From positions 5,556-38,714 of the forward strand of contig PMIE01000115.1 in assembly GCA_003156975.1 (NCBI GenBank): a stretch of 33,159 bases of DNA, in the 5' to 3' direction. The DNA is from Chloroflexota bacterium. GTDB lineage: Bacteria > Chloroflexota > Limnocylindria > Limnocylindrales > CSP1-4. A model generated the notes under the pieces. The model had not been told where the DNA came from. It saw only the letters and a program-made list of their open reading frames with translations, and ran no database searches. Positions 1 to 6,391 of this stretch are shown here, in pieces. Made by a program: the position numbers and the translations under genes. How positions within the stretch are numbered: the first letter of the stretch is position 1; every line of letters starts with the position of its first letter.

Positions 1-45
1 GTCGAGGCGGGCAAGATCACCGCGATCAACCTGACGCCGCGCTAG
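1..45 (+). CDS. C-terminal end of an unidentified protein (truncated by window edge)
   Basis: Frame 1 is open from the first base and ends at a TAG (43-45). It encodes a 14-residue tail, VEAGKITAINLTPR, that looks like an ordinary soluble C-terminus. Nothing in so short a piece identifies the family. It is read as coding because the next gene, on the opposite strand, ends at 108 and would be a convergent neighbour. The frame could also be open by chance. Confidence 0.4.
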   Translation, partial: VEAGKITAINLTPR

Positions 46-107
46 ATTCCCTGCGTAGCCCAAATGGTCCATCGCTGGGGCATGGAAGCGCCACTACAAG
101 AGCAACC

Positions 108-1094
108 CTACGATGCGCTGGGCGTGGCCTCAGGCGGCTGATACCCCGGCAGTGGGACCTTGATGGTCTGACCGATCATCACGATGTACGCGGGAGCCTT
201 GATGCTCGGGTTCAGGGCCAGTATGTCGCGGTAGTCCACCTGGTACCTATTCGCGATAACCATCACGGTATCGCCGGCGATGACCCTGGTCGTGAAGTAG
301 TTGTGGCTGGGCTCCGGAGATGGCGTGAGCTGGTCCGTCGCTTGGTCGGTCTGCCCACTGCCCCCGCCGTTCAAGGTCGGCGCCGATGTTCCTGCGCCGC
401 CGCCGGTGCCGCCGCTCTTAGGGCTGTTGAAGATCGGAAACAAGATGAGCGCGACCATCACCAGGGACATGCCGACGACGACAATCAGGAGCGGCTGATT
501 GCCTCTGCGGTCTTCGCGGCTGCGCAGCCGCGGGAAGTTCTCCAGGCGCGGGGGATTCTCCCACCCAGGATGGCTGGGGCCTCTGCGAGCCATTGCGACT
601 GCAGGCGCCCCAAGCGACGAGGGCGGAGGCGGCGCGGCCGGAGCCTGCGACCGCTTGGTCTCGCTGTCGTAGGTCCACAAAGTTGCGCTGGCATCCGCGG
701 CGCGCCGGGACGAGAGGGTCGTATCAACGCCTGGAGCGGTTCGCGACCGAGCGGCGAGGAATGCCGGGGCGTTCTCATCTTCGGTGATGGCTGCTGCAGC
801 AGCGGCTCCGGCAGTCAGGGCTACGCCTGCGGGCGTAGACGCCGAGGCGTTGGCGGCCTTGACTCCCGCGGCTTCCTGACGCGCCCAATCGAGAAAGACA
901 GGGCATGCCGGAAAGTCGGCTGAGAGGCAGTAGCGCTCCTGGTGCGGGAACGCGCGCGGCTCCGGCTCCGGCGCGGCAAAGCAGCGGTGGCGATAGTCGG
1001 GGCTGCTGGAGCGGTGGTCCCGGTCATCCTCAAAGGCAACGAACGGGCAGGCGCTCGGGCCGCCATCGAACTGGGTAGTCGGCTCGTCAATCAC
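108..1094 (-). CDS. Single-pass membrane protein with C-terminal LysM domain
   Basis: The 328-residue protein has three parts. The N-terminus (about 15-68) carries spaced cysteines in the pattern CPF...RC...YC...CPVF (C16, C38, C56, C64), which could bind metal or form disulfides. A low-complexity Ala/Pro linker leads to one hydrophobic helix at about 201-222. A Gly/Ser/Pro-rich spacer is followed by a LysM module at about 267-316 (AGDTVMVIANRYQV, then DILALNP and GQTIKVP). LysM binds N-acetylglucosamine polymers such as peptidoglycan, so the C-terminus is probably outside and the cysteine part inside. The motif RRGPSHPGWENPP at 170-182, just before the membrane helix, recurs in the second LysM protein at 13818-14507. 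The start is GTG. The function beyond wall binding is unknown. Confidence 0.85.
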   Translation of the reverse strand: MIDEPTTQFDGGPSACPFVAFEDDRDHRSSSPDYRHRCFAAPEPEPRAFPHQERYCLSADFPACPVFLDWARQEAAGVKAANASASTPAGVALTAGAAAAAAITEDENAPAFLAARSRTAPGVDTTLSSRRAADASATLWTYDSETKRSQAPAAPPPPSSLGAPAVAMARRGPSHPGWENPPRLENFPRLRSREDRRGNQPLLIVVVGMSLVMVALILFPIFNSPKSGGTGGGAGTSAPTLNGGGSGQTDQATDQLTPSPEPSHNYFTTRVIAGDTVMVIANRYQVDYRDILALNPSIKAPAYIVMIGQTIKVPLPGYQPPEATPSAS

Positions 1095-1254
1095 GCCCCA
1101 AATGATACCCGGGCCTGCCGGTCTTGTGCCGAGCCAACATCGTTGCCACTCAGTGGACCGTCGAACGGGACACTAGCGCGCGAGGGCGATACCGGGAATA
1201 CTGCCCATGGAAGTCACGTCCGCCGCGGTTCGGCCAACGGCAAGGAGGAGGAGC

Positions 1255-1971
1255 ATGACTGCTTTCGTCGGTACTGATGGGGTCGGCAGACAAGGACGGG
1301 CGAGTCGGCGCGGAACAGCCGCGTTCATGGCGTCCATCTTGCTCGGCGCCGTTGTCGTCGGCTGCACGGGATCGAGTGTCACGCCTAAGACCATCTACCG
1401 GACCTTCCCTCCCACGGCCACACCGATTGCGTCGGCCACGGTCGCGGCAACACCGACCCCAACACCTCCTCCCACGGATACGCCCGCACCCAAGCCGACA
1501 CCTACGCCCAAGCCGACGCCCGTTCCGGCGGCCGGTCCCTGCAACGCGTCCGTCCTGGCGCTCACCATCAAGAGCAGCGGTGGCATCTACTGGCAGGGTG
1601 GCGCTGGTCATGCACTGGCGACCTTCGTTCTCAAGAACAACGGATCGGTTGCCTGCACGATCAAGGCCAAGAATCAACCGCTATTCCTCAACGGCAACGG
1701 GTCGATCCTGATCCTCGGCGCGGCCGCGGGAACCTCGTCAACCATCAAGCTCGCGGTGCACGGCACCGTTCACGCCGACGTCCAGACCGGGAACTTGTGT
1801 GACGCGCCGGTGATCGTTGCCCCGACAAAGGTGGCCTTCATGATGGGCGGAGGCACCGGCCTGGTTGTTGCCACGGCACTGTCTGCTTCGGACAAAGGTG
1901 GCGTGCCGCCCTGCTTTGGAGATCCTTCGGTCTATTCCGGCTCAATCGACGCCCAGCCCTGGGCTCCGTGA
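1255..1971 (+). CDS. Secreted lipoprotein, Pro/Thr-rich stalk plus DUF4232-like domain
   Basis: The start is placed at the ATG at 1255 because AAGGAGG lies 6 nt upstream (1242-1248). An upstream in-frame ATG at 1207 has no such site. The 238-residue product begins with a basic stretch and a hydrophobic segment ending in the lipobox VVGC (Cys37), so it should be lipidated and anchored outside the membrane. Residues of about 46-94 are a Pro/Thr/Ala repeat stalk built from TPTP and KPTP units. The remaining region has the look of a DUF4232-type beta-sandwich: short hydrophobic strands, a conserved VACTI-like segment and several cysteines. No enzymatic motif is visible. It converges on the FMN-binding protein gene, with a hairpin between them. 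Confidence 0.8.
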   Translation: MTAFVGTDGVGRQGRASRRGTAAFMASILLGAVVVGCTGSSVTPKTIYRTFPPTATPIASATVAATPTPTPPPTDTPAPKPTPTPKPTPVPAAGPCNASVLALTIKSSGGIYWQGGAGHALATFVLKNNGSVACTIKAKNQPLFLNGNGSILILGAAAGTSSTIKLAVHGTVHADVQTGNLCDAPVIVAPTKVAFMMGGGTGLVVATALSASDKGGVPPCFGDPSVYSGSIDAQPWAP

Positions 1972-1995
1972 CGCCGCGCAGCCCGATGGCCACCA

Positions 1996-2023
1996 GGAGC
2001 CGCAGCTCTCGTTCTGCGGCTCC
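1996..2023. terminator. Hairpin between convergent genes, probable bidirectional terminator
   Basis: GGAGCCGCAG (1996-2005) pairs perfectly with CTGCGGCTCC (2014-2023) across an 8-nt loop. It lies 25 nt after the lipoprotein stop and 33 nt beyond the stop of the convergent gene. No T-tract follows, so termination is inferred from position and stem strength. Confidence 0.6.
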
Positions 2024-2052
2024 AGTTCTGCGGCTCCAGTTCTGCGGCTCTG
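2011..2052. repeat. Three tandem copies of a 14-bp unit
   Basis: GTTCTGCGGCTCCA occurs at 2011-2024 and 2025-2038, and with two changes at the end at 2039-2052. Each copy contains the right arm of the neighbouring hairpin, so the left arm at 1996-2005 could pair with any of the three. It is probably a slippage expansion in a non-coding spacer. Confidence 0.85.
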
Positions 2053-2056
2053 GTCC

Positions 2057-2494
2057 TTACGCGCCGGCCTGGCTGAGGGCCGACTGCAGAGACTGGATGT
2101 AGCCCTCGCTCGTGTAAGTCGCGCCCGAGACCGTGTCGATCTGGGCGCTCTGGGCCGTCAGAACCTCGCTGCGCAGCTGCGGACCGGCGTAGGAGCTGAT
2201 CTGGCCGGTGTGACCCCCGCCGCTCGGAAGCTGCAATGCCTGGACGTCGGTGATCTTCCCGTTCTGGAACGTCACCTGAACCTGGACTGTGCCAAACGGA
2301 ATCTGAACTGCCTTCCCCGTCACCTGACCGGAGTAGGTGCCCTTGTTTCCGGACACGGTGCCGGAGCTGGAGCCAGAACCGGTGCCGGTGGCGCCGGTAA
2401 TGGCCAGACCGGCCACCTGGGGCGTCTTGAAGCTCAGCAGGAGAGCTAGCGCGGCGACGGTCAGGACGGTCGCAACAACTGGTCGTTTGGGCAT
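2057..2494 (-). CDS. Exported FMN-binding domain protein
   Basis: This 145-residue protein has an N-terminal hydrophobic segment (about 7-22) that serves as a signal or anchor, a Gly/Ser/Thr-rich linker, then an FMN_bind-type domain. The domain contains QVQVTFQNGKITDVQAL and the flavinylation motif DTVSGATYTSEG at 120-131. In NqrC/RnfG-like proteins FMN is attached through a phosphoester to the Thr of this SGAT motif (here T126) by ApbE, which is not in this window. The start at 2494 is preceded by GAGGAGA. It lies 17 nt downstream of the ferric-reductase-like gene on the same strand, so the two are probably cotranscribed. The flavin would sit outside the membrane and take electrons from that partner. 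Confidence 0.88.
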   Translation of the reverse strand: MPKRPVVATVLTVAALALLLSFKTPQVAGLAITGATGTGSGSSSGTVSGNKGTYSGQVTGKAVQIPFGTVQVQVTFQNGKITDVQALQLPSGGGHTGQISSYAGPQLRSEVLTAQSAQIDTVSGATYTSEGYIQSLQSALSQAGA

Positions 2495-2511
2495 CGTTGT
2501 GTCTCCTCGGC

Positions 2512-3921
2512 CTAGAAGGCGAAGCGTTCGTAGTGGACTTGCTGATCTGGGATCCGCAGGCGCCTCAGGCTGCTCAGCACTCGAGTCATCATTCCGGTCG
2601 GGCCGCAGACGAAGATGTCGCGTTCGTGGATGTCGGGCACGAGCTTCCGCAGGGCCCTCGGATCGAGCGGATCGACCGGCATCTCGGGCGAGCCGCGGCG
2701 GCCCACCAGGTAGTGGACCGTGGCGCCGCGCAGGCTGGCCAGCTCATCGATCTCGCGCTTGAACACCACTTCTTCAGAACCGCTGGCCCGGTACAGGAGC
2801 GTCAGGTTTCCCCGTGACGCCGGCAACTCTTCGAGCAGCGCCCGCAGCGGCGTGATGCCTATCCCGCCGGCGACAAGCAGAACCTTGGCCCGGGTGCGGG
2901 CCGCTCCGGTCATGGCACCGTGCGGTCCTTCCAGGAAGACACGCGTTCCGACCGGGATCGCCTGGAGCGTCTTTGTGTAGTCGCCCAGTTCCTTGATCGT
3001 GAACCGGAGGAACTTGCCATTGGGCGCGGCCGAGATAGAGAACGGATGAGCCCGGTACCAGCCCTGGCTGGTCAGGAAACGAAGACGGAACCACTGACCG
3101 GCCCGCACGGGAAGCTGATCGAGATCGCGGCCGGCCACGTAGAGCGAGGCAACTCCGGGCGCTTCCTCGACCACGTTGGCGACGTGGAACCGGTGCCGCC
3201 AGGTGATGGCGATCGGCTGGTAGAAGCGGAAGGCGGCCAGCGTGCCAAACGCCAGGACGTAGAGGGCGATCCAATACAAGCGGGCGACCGGATCGGTCGT
3301 GAAGTCCACTCCGACGGAGAGCTGGTGCAGGAAGCCCAGAGCGATAGCCAGATATGTGTAGAGGTGGATGGCGTACCAGGTCTCGTACGAAGCATGGCGG
3401 CGGACCGCCCGGACGGAACTGAAGCCGATGAACACGAACAGCGCCAGGGACACCGCCGACCACAGAACGTACGGATACGTGCCCAACAGCGCGATGAACT
3501 CGTCGACCGGCGAGGCGCCAATTCCCATGGCATAGCCGGCCGTGGTCAGAACTGCATGACCGAACAGCAGCCAGATCGCCCCGAAGCCAACCCAGCGATG
3601 GGCGTCCGTGATTCGATCCTGACCGAAGACCTGGTCAAGCCATGGGCTGCGCGACATCAGGATCAGCTGGATCAGGACCAGATATGTCCCAAAGAGCGCG
3701 CTGATCTCGCCGGCGGCCGTGAAGATGCCGGCGGCAGTGGCAAGTTCGTTGAGGCCGCCGTGGCGGACCCACATGGCCAGGATCAGCAGAGCATTGCCGC
3801 CCAGGATCGCGTACACATCGGTGGCCGTGACGGGCCATATCCGCGGCACCGGCACGCGGCGGGCCTTGCGGGCCGGCGCTGCTGCCAGAGCCGTGTTTCG
3901 TGTGGCGCTAGTGGCGTTCAT
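2512..3921 (-). CDS. Ferric-reductase-type transmembrane flavoprotein with FAD and NAD(P) domains
   Basis: Residues of about 33-240 form a membrane domain of several helices with candidate haem histidines at H108, H122, H186 and H199. A ferredoxin-reductase-type FAD domain follows, with RAHPFSIS at 290-297, then an NAD(P)-binding domain with AGGIGITP (351-358) and a C-terminal FVCGP (437-441). The family moves electrons from NAD(P)H through FAD and haem across the membrane to iron, oxygen or another acceptor. I chose the ATG at 3921 (469 residues): the frame stays open to 4089, but that extra sequence is Cys-rich and unlike the family. The downstream FMN-binding gene suggests a flavin relay outside the membrane. 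The natural acceptor cannot be read from the sequence. Confidence 0.85.
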   Translation of the reverse strand: MNATSATRNTALAAAPARKARRVPVPRIWPVTATDVYAILGGNALLILAMWVRHGGLNELATAAGIFTAAGEISALFGTYLVLIQLILMSRSPWLDQVFGQDRITDAHRWVGFGAIWLLFGHAVLTTAGYAMGIGASPVDEFIALLGTYPYVLWSAVSLALFVFIGFSSVRAVRRHASYETWYAIHLYTYLAIALGFLHQLSVGVDFTTDPVARLYWIALYVLAFGTLAAFRFYQPIAITWRHRFHVANVVEEAPGVASLYVAGRDLDQLPVRAGQWFRLRFLTSQGWYRAHPFSISAAPNGKFLRFTIKELGDYTKTLQAIPVGTRVFLEGPHGAMTGAARTRAKVLLVAGGIGITPLRALLEELPASRGNLTLLYRASGSEEVVFKREIDELASLRGATVHYLVGRRGSPEMPVDPLDPRALRKLVPDIHERDIFVCGPTGMMTRVLSSLRRLRIPDQQVHYERFAF

Positions 3922-4061
3922 CGAGCTGTAGAACTCCAGATCCTGGCTGCTGGGTGCGCCGACCGCGATGACGATGCTCACCGTGTCGGTGCGACTGTGA
4001 TTGCTACAGAGTGGCCTGACAGGGCAAATCATCGTGCAGCCGTCTGTAGTGAAGCTGAACA

Positions 4062-4093
4062 CTCCATGGTGCCCGCATGTGTTTCCCATGGAG
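4062..4093. promoter_or_regulatory. Inverted repeat CTCCATGG-N16-CCATGGAG, candidate operator
   Basis: CTCCATGG at 4062-4069 and CCATGGAG at 4086-4093 are perfect complements separated by 16 nt. Each arm contains the palindrome CCATGG, and their centres are 24 bp apart, close to two helical turns. The site lies between two divergent redox genes (reductase and sodN). The binding protein is unknown; a nickel- or redox-responsive regulator is only a guess. Confidence 0.4.
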
Positions 4094-4173
4094 GCAACGT
4101 GGAGGCGCGGCCGGGTGGCGAACCGGCGAGAACTCGGACCTGGGCCGGCTGCCGGGCCGCAACCACCCTCAGA

Positions 4174-4202
4174 TTGACAGCCAGGCCCGCCGCTCCAACA
4201 CT
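4174..4202 (+). promoter_or_regulatory. Candidate sodN promoter
   Basis: A consensus -35 hexamer TTGACA (4174-4179) is followed after 17 nt by AACACT (4197-4202), a weak -10 with three matches to TATAAT. This would give a leader of about 70 nt before sodN. Confidence 0.35.
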
Positions 4203-4277
4203 TGCTGCAGCCGAGGCCCAGCGAAGCTGCCTGCTTGACTCTTGCCTCGCCAGACGTCCCGTTCCCGGAGGAGACCG

Positions 4278-4697
4278 ATGCCCAGAGTCACAAGCTGGCT
4301 GAAGCCCACAACCACGGTCTATGCACACTGCGACATTCCGTGCGGCATCTACGACCCGCACGCGGCCGAATTGGCCGCCCGAACCGTGGCCCGCATGGTG
4401 GAAATGATCGGCAAGCTGCCGATCGAGAATCCGAGCGTGGCAGATCGCGCCAATCTAGTTCGCTGCATCACGATCAAGGAGCAGCACGCGGAGATCGTGA
4501 AGCACGAGATCCAGGTCATCTGGAGCGACTACTTCAAGGCCGAGCATGTCGAGCGCTACCCGGACCTTCACGACCGGACCTGGAAGATCCTCAAGCTCGC
4601 TTCGAAGAACAAGCAGAACATCGACGCCGCGGCAGCCGCCGAGCTCGAGGCCGCCGTCAAGGAGTTCGCCGACATCTTCTGGTCGACCAAGAAGTAG
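4278..4697 (+). CDS. sodN: Nickel superoxide dismutase
   Basis: The 139-residue product contains HCDIPCGIY at residues 17-25, the nickel hook of Ni-SOD (family consensus HCxxPCGxY). The 16 residues before His17 form the propeptide that must be cleaved so that the His amino group can coordinate nickel together with Cys2 and Cys6 of the mature enzyme. The mature part (123 residues) has the expected helical content, for example the segment KEQHAEIVKHEIQVIWSDYF. The enzyme dismutates superoxide to O2 and H2O2 in the cytoplasm. The start at 4278 is set by GGAGGAG just upstream; an earlier in-frame ATG at 4242 lacks a site and would lengthen the propeptide. The maturation protease gene follows 13 nt downstream. 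Confidence 0.97.
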   Translation: MPRVTSWLKPTTTVYAHCDIPCGIYDPHAAELAARTVARMVEMIGKLPIENPSVADRANLVRCITIKEQHAEIVKHEIQVIWSDYFKAEHVERYPDLHDRTWKILKLASKNKQNIDAAAAAELEAAVKEFADIFWSTKK

Positions 4698-4710
4698 GGA
4701 TCTCCTGAAC

Positions 4711-5157
4711 ATGAACGAGACGCCGGAGGACAACCCTCCGGCGTTCCCTTTTGCCAGAGAGTGGCACCAGGCCCGGCGCGGAACCTGGCGGGTGGCCGTC
4801 GCGGAAGACAGCATGGCCCCGGCCCTGGCCCCGGACGACTGGCTGCTCATCGATCCGACCTGCGATCGCTGGCCGCGCCGCGGGAGCATCGTCGTCTTCC
4901 GCGAGCCGGACACGGATCTGCTCGCGATCAAGCGGGTGGCAGCCCGCCCAGGGGACCGCGTTCGGATTGCCGCCGGGCTCCTCCACCTGGCGGCAGACGA
5001 AGCCTGGCTGCTCGGAGACAACGCCGCCGTCTCGCTGGACTCGCGCCGCTACGGCCCTGTTTCGCTCGACGACCTCGTGGGACGGGCGTGGTTCCGCTAC
5101 TCGCCGGCTAGTCGCATCGGGACGATCAGGCGCCGCGCCGTCAAACCCGGCCGATGA
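4711..5157 (+). CDS. sodX: Nickel-type SOD maturation protease (S26 family)
   Basis: This 148-residue S26 peptidase has the catalytic serine in AEDSMAPAL (Ser34), the general-base lysine in LLAIKRVAARPGD (Lys74) and the late family box LGDNAAVSLDSRRYGPV (101-117). It lacks the N-terminal membrane segments of leader peptidase I, consistent with a soluble enzyme acting on a cytoplasmic substrate. Position directly after sodN identifies it as the protease that removes the Ni-SOD propeptide. The ATG lies 13 nt after the sodN stop, so they probably share a transcript. Its last 17 nt overlap the end of the convergent oxidoreductase gene. Confidence 0.93.
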   Translation: MNETPEDNPPAFPFAREWHQARRGTWRVAVAEDSMAPALAPDDWLLIDPTCDRWPRRGSIVVFREPDTDLLAIKRVAARPGDRVRIAAGLLHLAADEAWLLGDNAAVSLDSRRYGPVSLDDLVGRAWFRYSPASRIGTIRRRAVKPGR

Positions 5158-6094
5158 GCTCGCGGGCGGCCAACTCAATCATGGCGTGGTCCCGAGGCAG
5201 CATGTCCTGGAGCATGATTCGCTCCGCGCCGGCCGCCCCGAACCGCGCGGCCATTGCCCGGGCCTGATCCGGAGTCCCCAGAATCCAGCGTGGTCGATGC
5301 TCTTCCAGCCAGGCCGAGGCATCGGTCCCCGCTTCTCCGACCATCTCCAGAAGGTCCCGCACTCGCCGATCCACTTCGGCCTGATCGGCTCCAATCAGGA
5401 AGCCGGCCATCGCGGACTTGCGCATCGTGGCCGGGTCCCGCCCGATCTTGCGGCACTCGGCGTCCAGCAGAGCGAACTTCTCGGCGCACAGCTCCGGCCC
5501 CGAGCTCGACATGTTGTACTCATCGGCGTATCGAGCGGCCAATCGCAGGGACCTGGGTCTGCCCTCACCGCCCACGATGATCGGAGGGTGCGGTCGCTGA
5601 ACCGGCTTGGGGTTGAAGGAGGCATCCTTGATGGACACCTCCTTGCCCACGAATGACCAGCCGTCCGGCTCCTCCCACAGCCCGTGCAGGATCGCCAGTT
5701 CGTCCTCCATCAGGTCGGCGCGCTTGGCAACATCGGGAAACGGCAGGCCGAGCTGGCTGTGTTCGGCGTCGTTCCACCCCGCACCCACACCAACGTCGAT
5801 CCGACCGCCGCTCATCTCGTCGACCGTCGTGACGACCTTTACGAACGATCCGGGGTGGCGAAACGTGACCGGCGAAACGAGCGTGCCGAGGCGGATGGTA
5901 GTGGTCTCGCGAGCTATGCCGGCGAGAACGGCCCATGCGTCGGTAGTCGGTTTGTCCGTCGGCCCGGGGAAGCTGCGGTAGTGGTCGGACCGGAAGAACG
6001 CCTCAAATCCAAGCCGCTCGGCGAGGCGCGCCAGCTCGAGCTGTTCGACGTAGGTGAGGCCCTGCTGGGGCTCGGTCATCAGTGCGAAGCGCAT
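5141..6094 (-). CDS. LLM-class, probably F420-dependent, oxidoreductase
   Basis: This is a luciferase-like (TIM-barrel) flavin/F420 oxidoreductase of 317 residues. It starts MRFALMTEPQQGLTYVEQLE and contains FFRSDHY, IRLGTLVSPVTFRHP, SGGRIDVGVGAGWN and a later PPIIVGGEGRPRSLRLAARYADEYN segment, all typical of the family. Members transfer hydride between F420H2 (sometimes FMNH2) and small organic substrates; the substrate here is not predictable. The start at 6094 is chosen because CGGAGA lies 7 nt upstream and the protein then begins at the first strand. The frame continues upstream to 6223 but that part looks non-coding. It is convergent with sodX, with a 17-nt overlap. Confidence 0.88.
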   Translation of the reverse strand: MRFALMTEPQQGLTYVEQLELARLAERLGFEAFFRSDHYRSFPGPTDKPTTDAWAVLAGIARETTTIRLGTLVSPVTFRHPGSFVKVVTTVDEMSGGRIDVGVGAGWNDAEHSQLGLPFPDVAKRADLMEDELAILHGLWEEPDGWSFVGKEVSIKDASFNPKPVQRPHPPIIVGGEGRPRSLRLAARYADEYNMSSSGPELCAEKFALLDAECRKIGRDPATMRKSAMAGFLIGADQAEVDRRVRDLLEMVGEAGTDASAWLEEHRPRWILGTPDQARAMAARFGAAGAERIMLQDMLPRDHAMIELAARELIGRV

Positions 6095-6253
6095 CGGCGT
6101 TCTCCGGGCGGGCTGCTTGTGAAGCCGCGGGTTGCAGGCCCGAGGCACGATCGCCGCCGGATCGGCGGACCGGCGGATCACCGCTAGTTTGAACCATTCC
6201 CTCCTCATCCGACTACCGTGCACTTAGGTGATGCAAGAATCTGCCAGGCCAGC

Positions 6254-6325
6254 TAGACTTCGCCCGTTCCGTCGGGATAGGGGCCGATGGTGCCCCTCGG
6301 AATCGCTGTAAGTTGCATATCCCTA
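6254..6325 (+). ncRNA. Candidate structured leader RNA or small RNA upstream of the GNAT-Rieske gene
   Basis: GGGATA (6274-6279) can pair with TATCCC (6318-6323), and directly stacked on it GGGGC (6280-6284) pairs with GCCCC (6292-6296) around the loop CGATGGT. An alternative outer helix pairs TTCCG (6267-6271) with CGGAA (6298-6302). A possible -10, TAGACT, lies at 6254-6259. A strong terminator hairpin begins 2 nt after the structure. Such competing helices before a terminator are typical of attenuators and riboswitches. I do not recognise a known class, so this is a candidate only. Confidence 0.4.
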
Positions 6326-6366
6326 GGCGGGCCGGCCCCCCCTCACCGGCCCGCCTTCTTCTTTTT
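6326..6366 (+). terminator. Intrinsic terminator hairpin ahead of the GNAT-Rieske gene
   Basis: GGCGGGCCGG (6326-6335) pairs perfectly with CCGGCCCGCC (6346-6355) across a 10-nt loop and is followed by a T-rich run (6356-6366). It points to the right. The only sequence it can terminate on that strand is the roughly 70-230 nt before it, because the upstream gene runs the other way. It therefore ends a small RNA or acts as an attenuator for the next gene. Confidence 0.75.
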
Positions 6367-6391
6367 CCGTGACTCAGGGCATACTTTGCCT

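Larger units (their letters stand above)
3922..4277. other. Intergenic region between divergent reductase and sodN genes
   Basis: I see no convincing gene in these 356 bases. The frames that cross it lack a family match or a credible start. It holds an inverted repeat (4062-4093) and a candidate sodN promoter (4174-4202), both listed separately. The promoter of the reductase operon should also lie here. Confidence 0.6.

Noticed and set aside
2920-4302. Long plus-strand open frame opposite the ferric-reductase gene
   Set aside because: GC-rich DNA often leaves the antisense frame open; its composition is not protein-like and the opposite strand has clear FAD and NAD motifs.
6274-6323. Fluoride-riboswitch-like string GATGGTGCCC in the leader
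   Set aside because: The downstream TGATG-type segment needed for the pseudoknot is missing and the conserved AAACCGC-like stretch is not present, so only an unclassified structure is reported.
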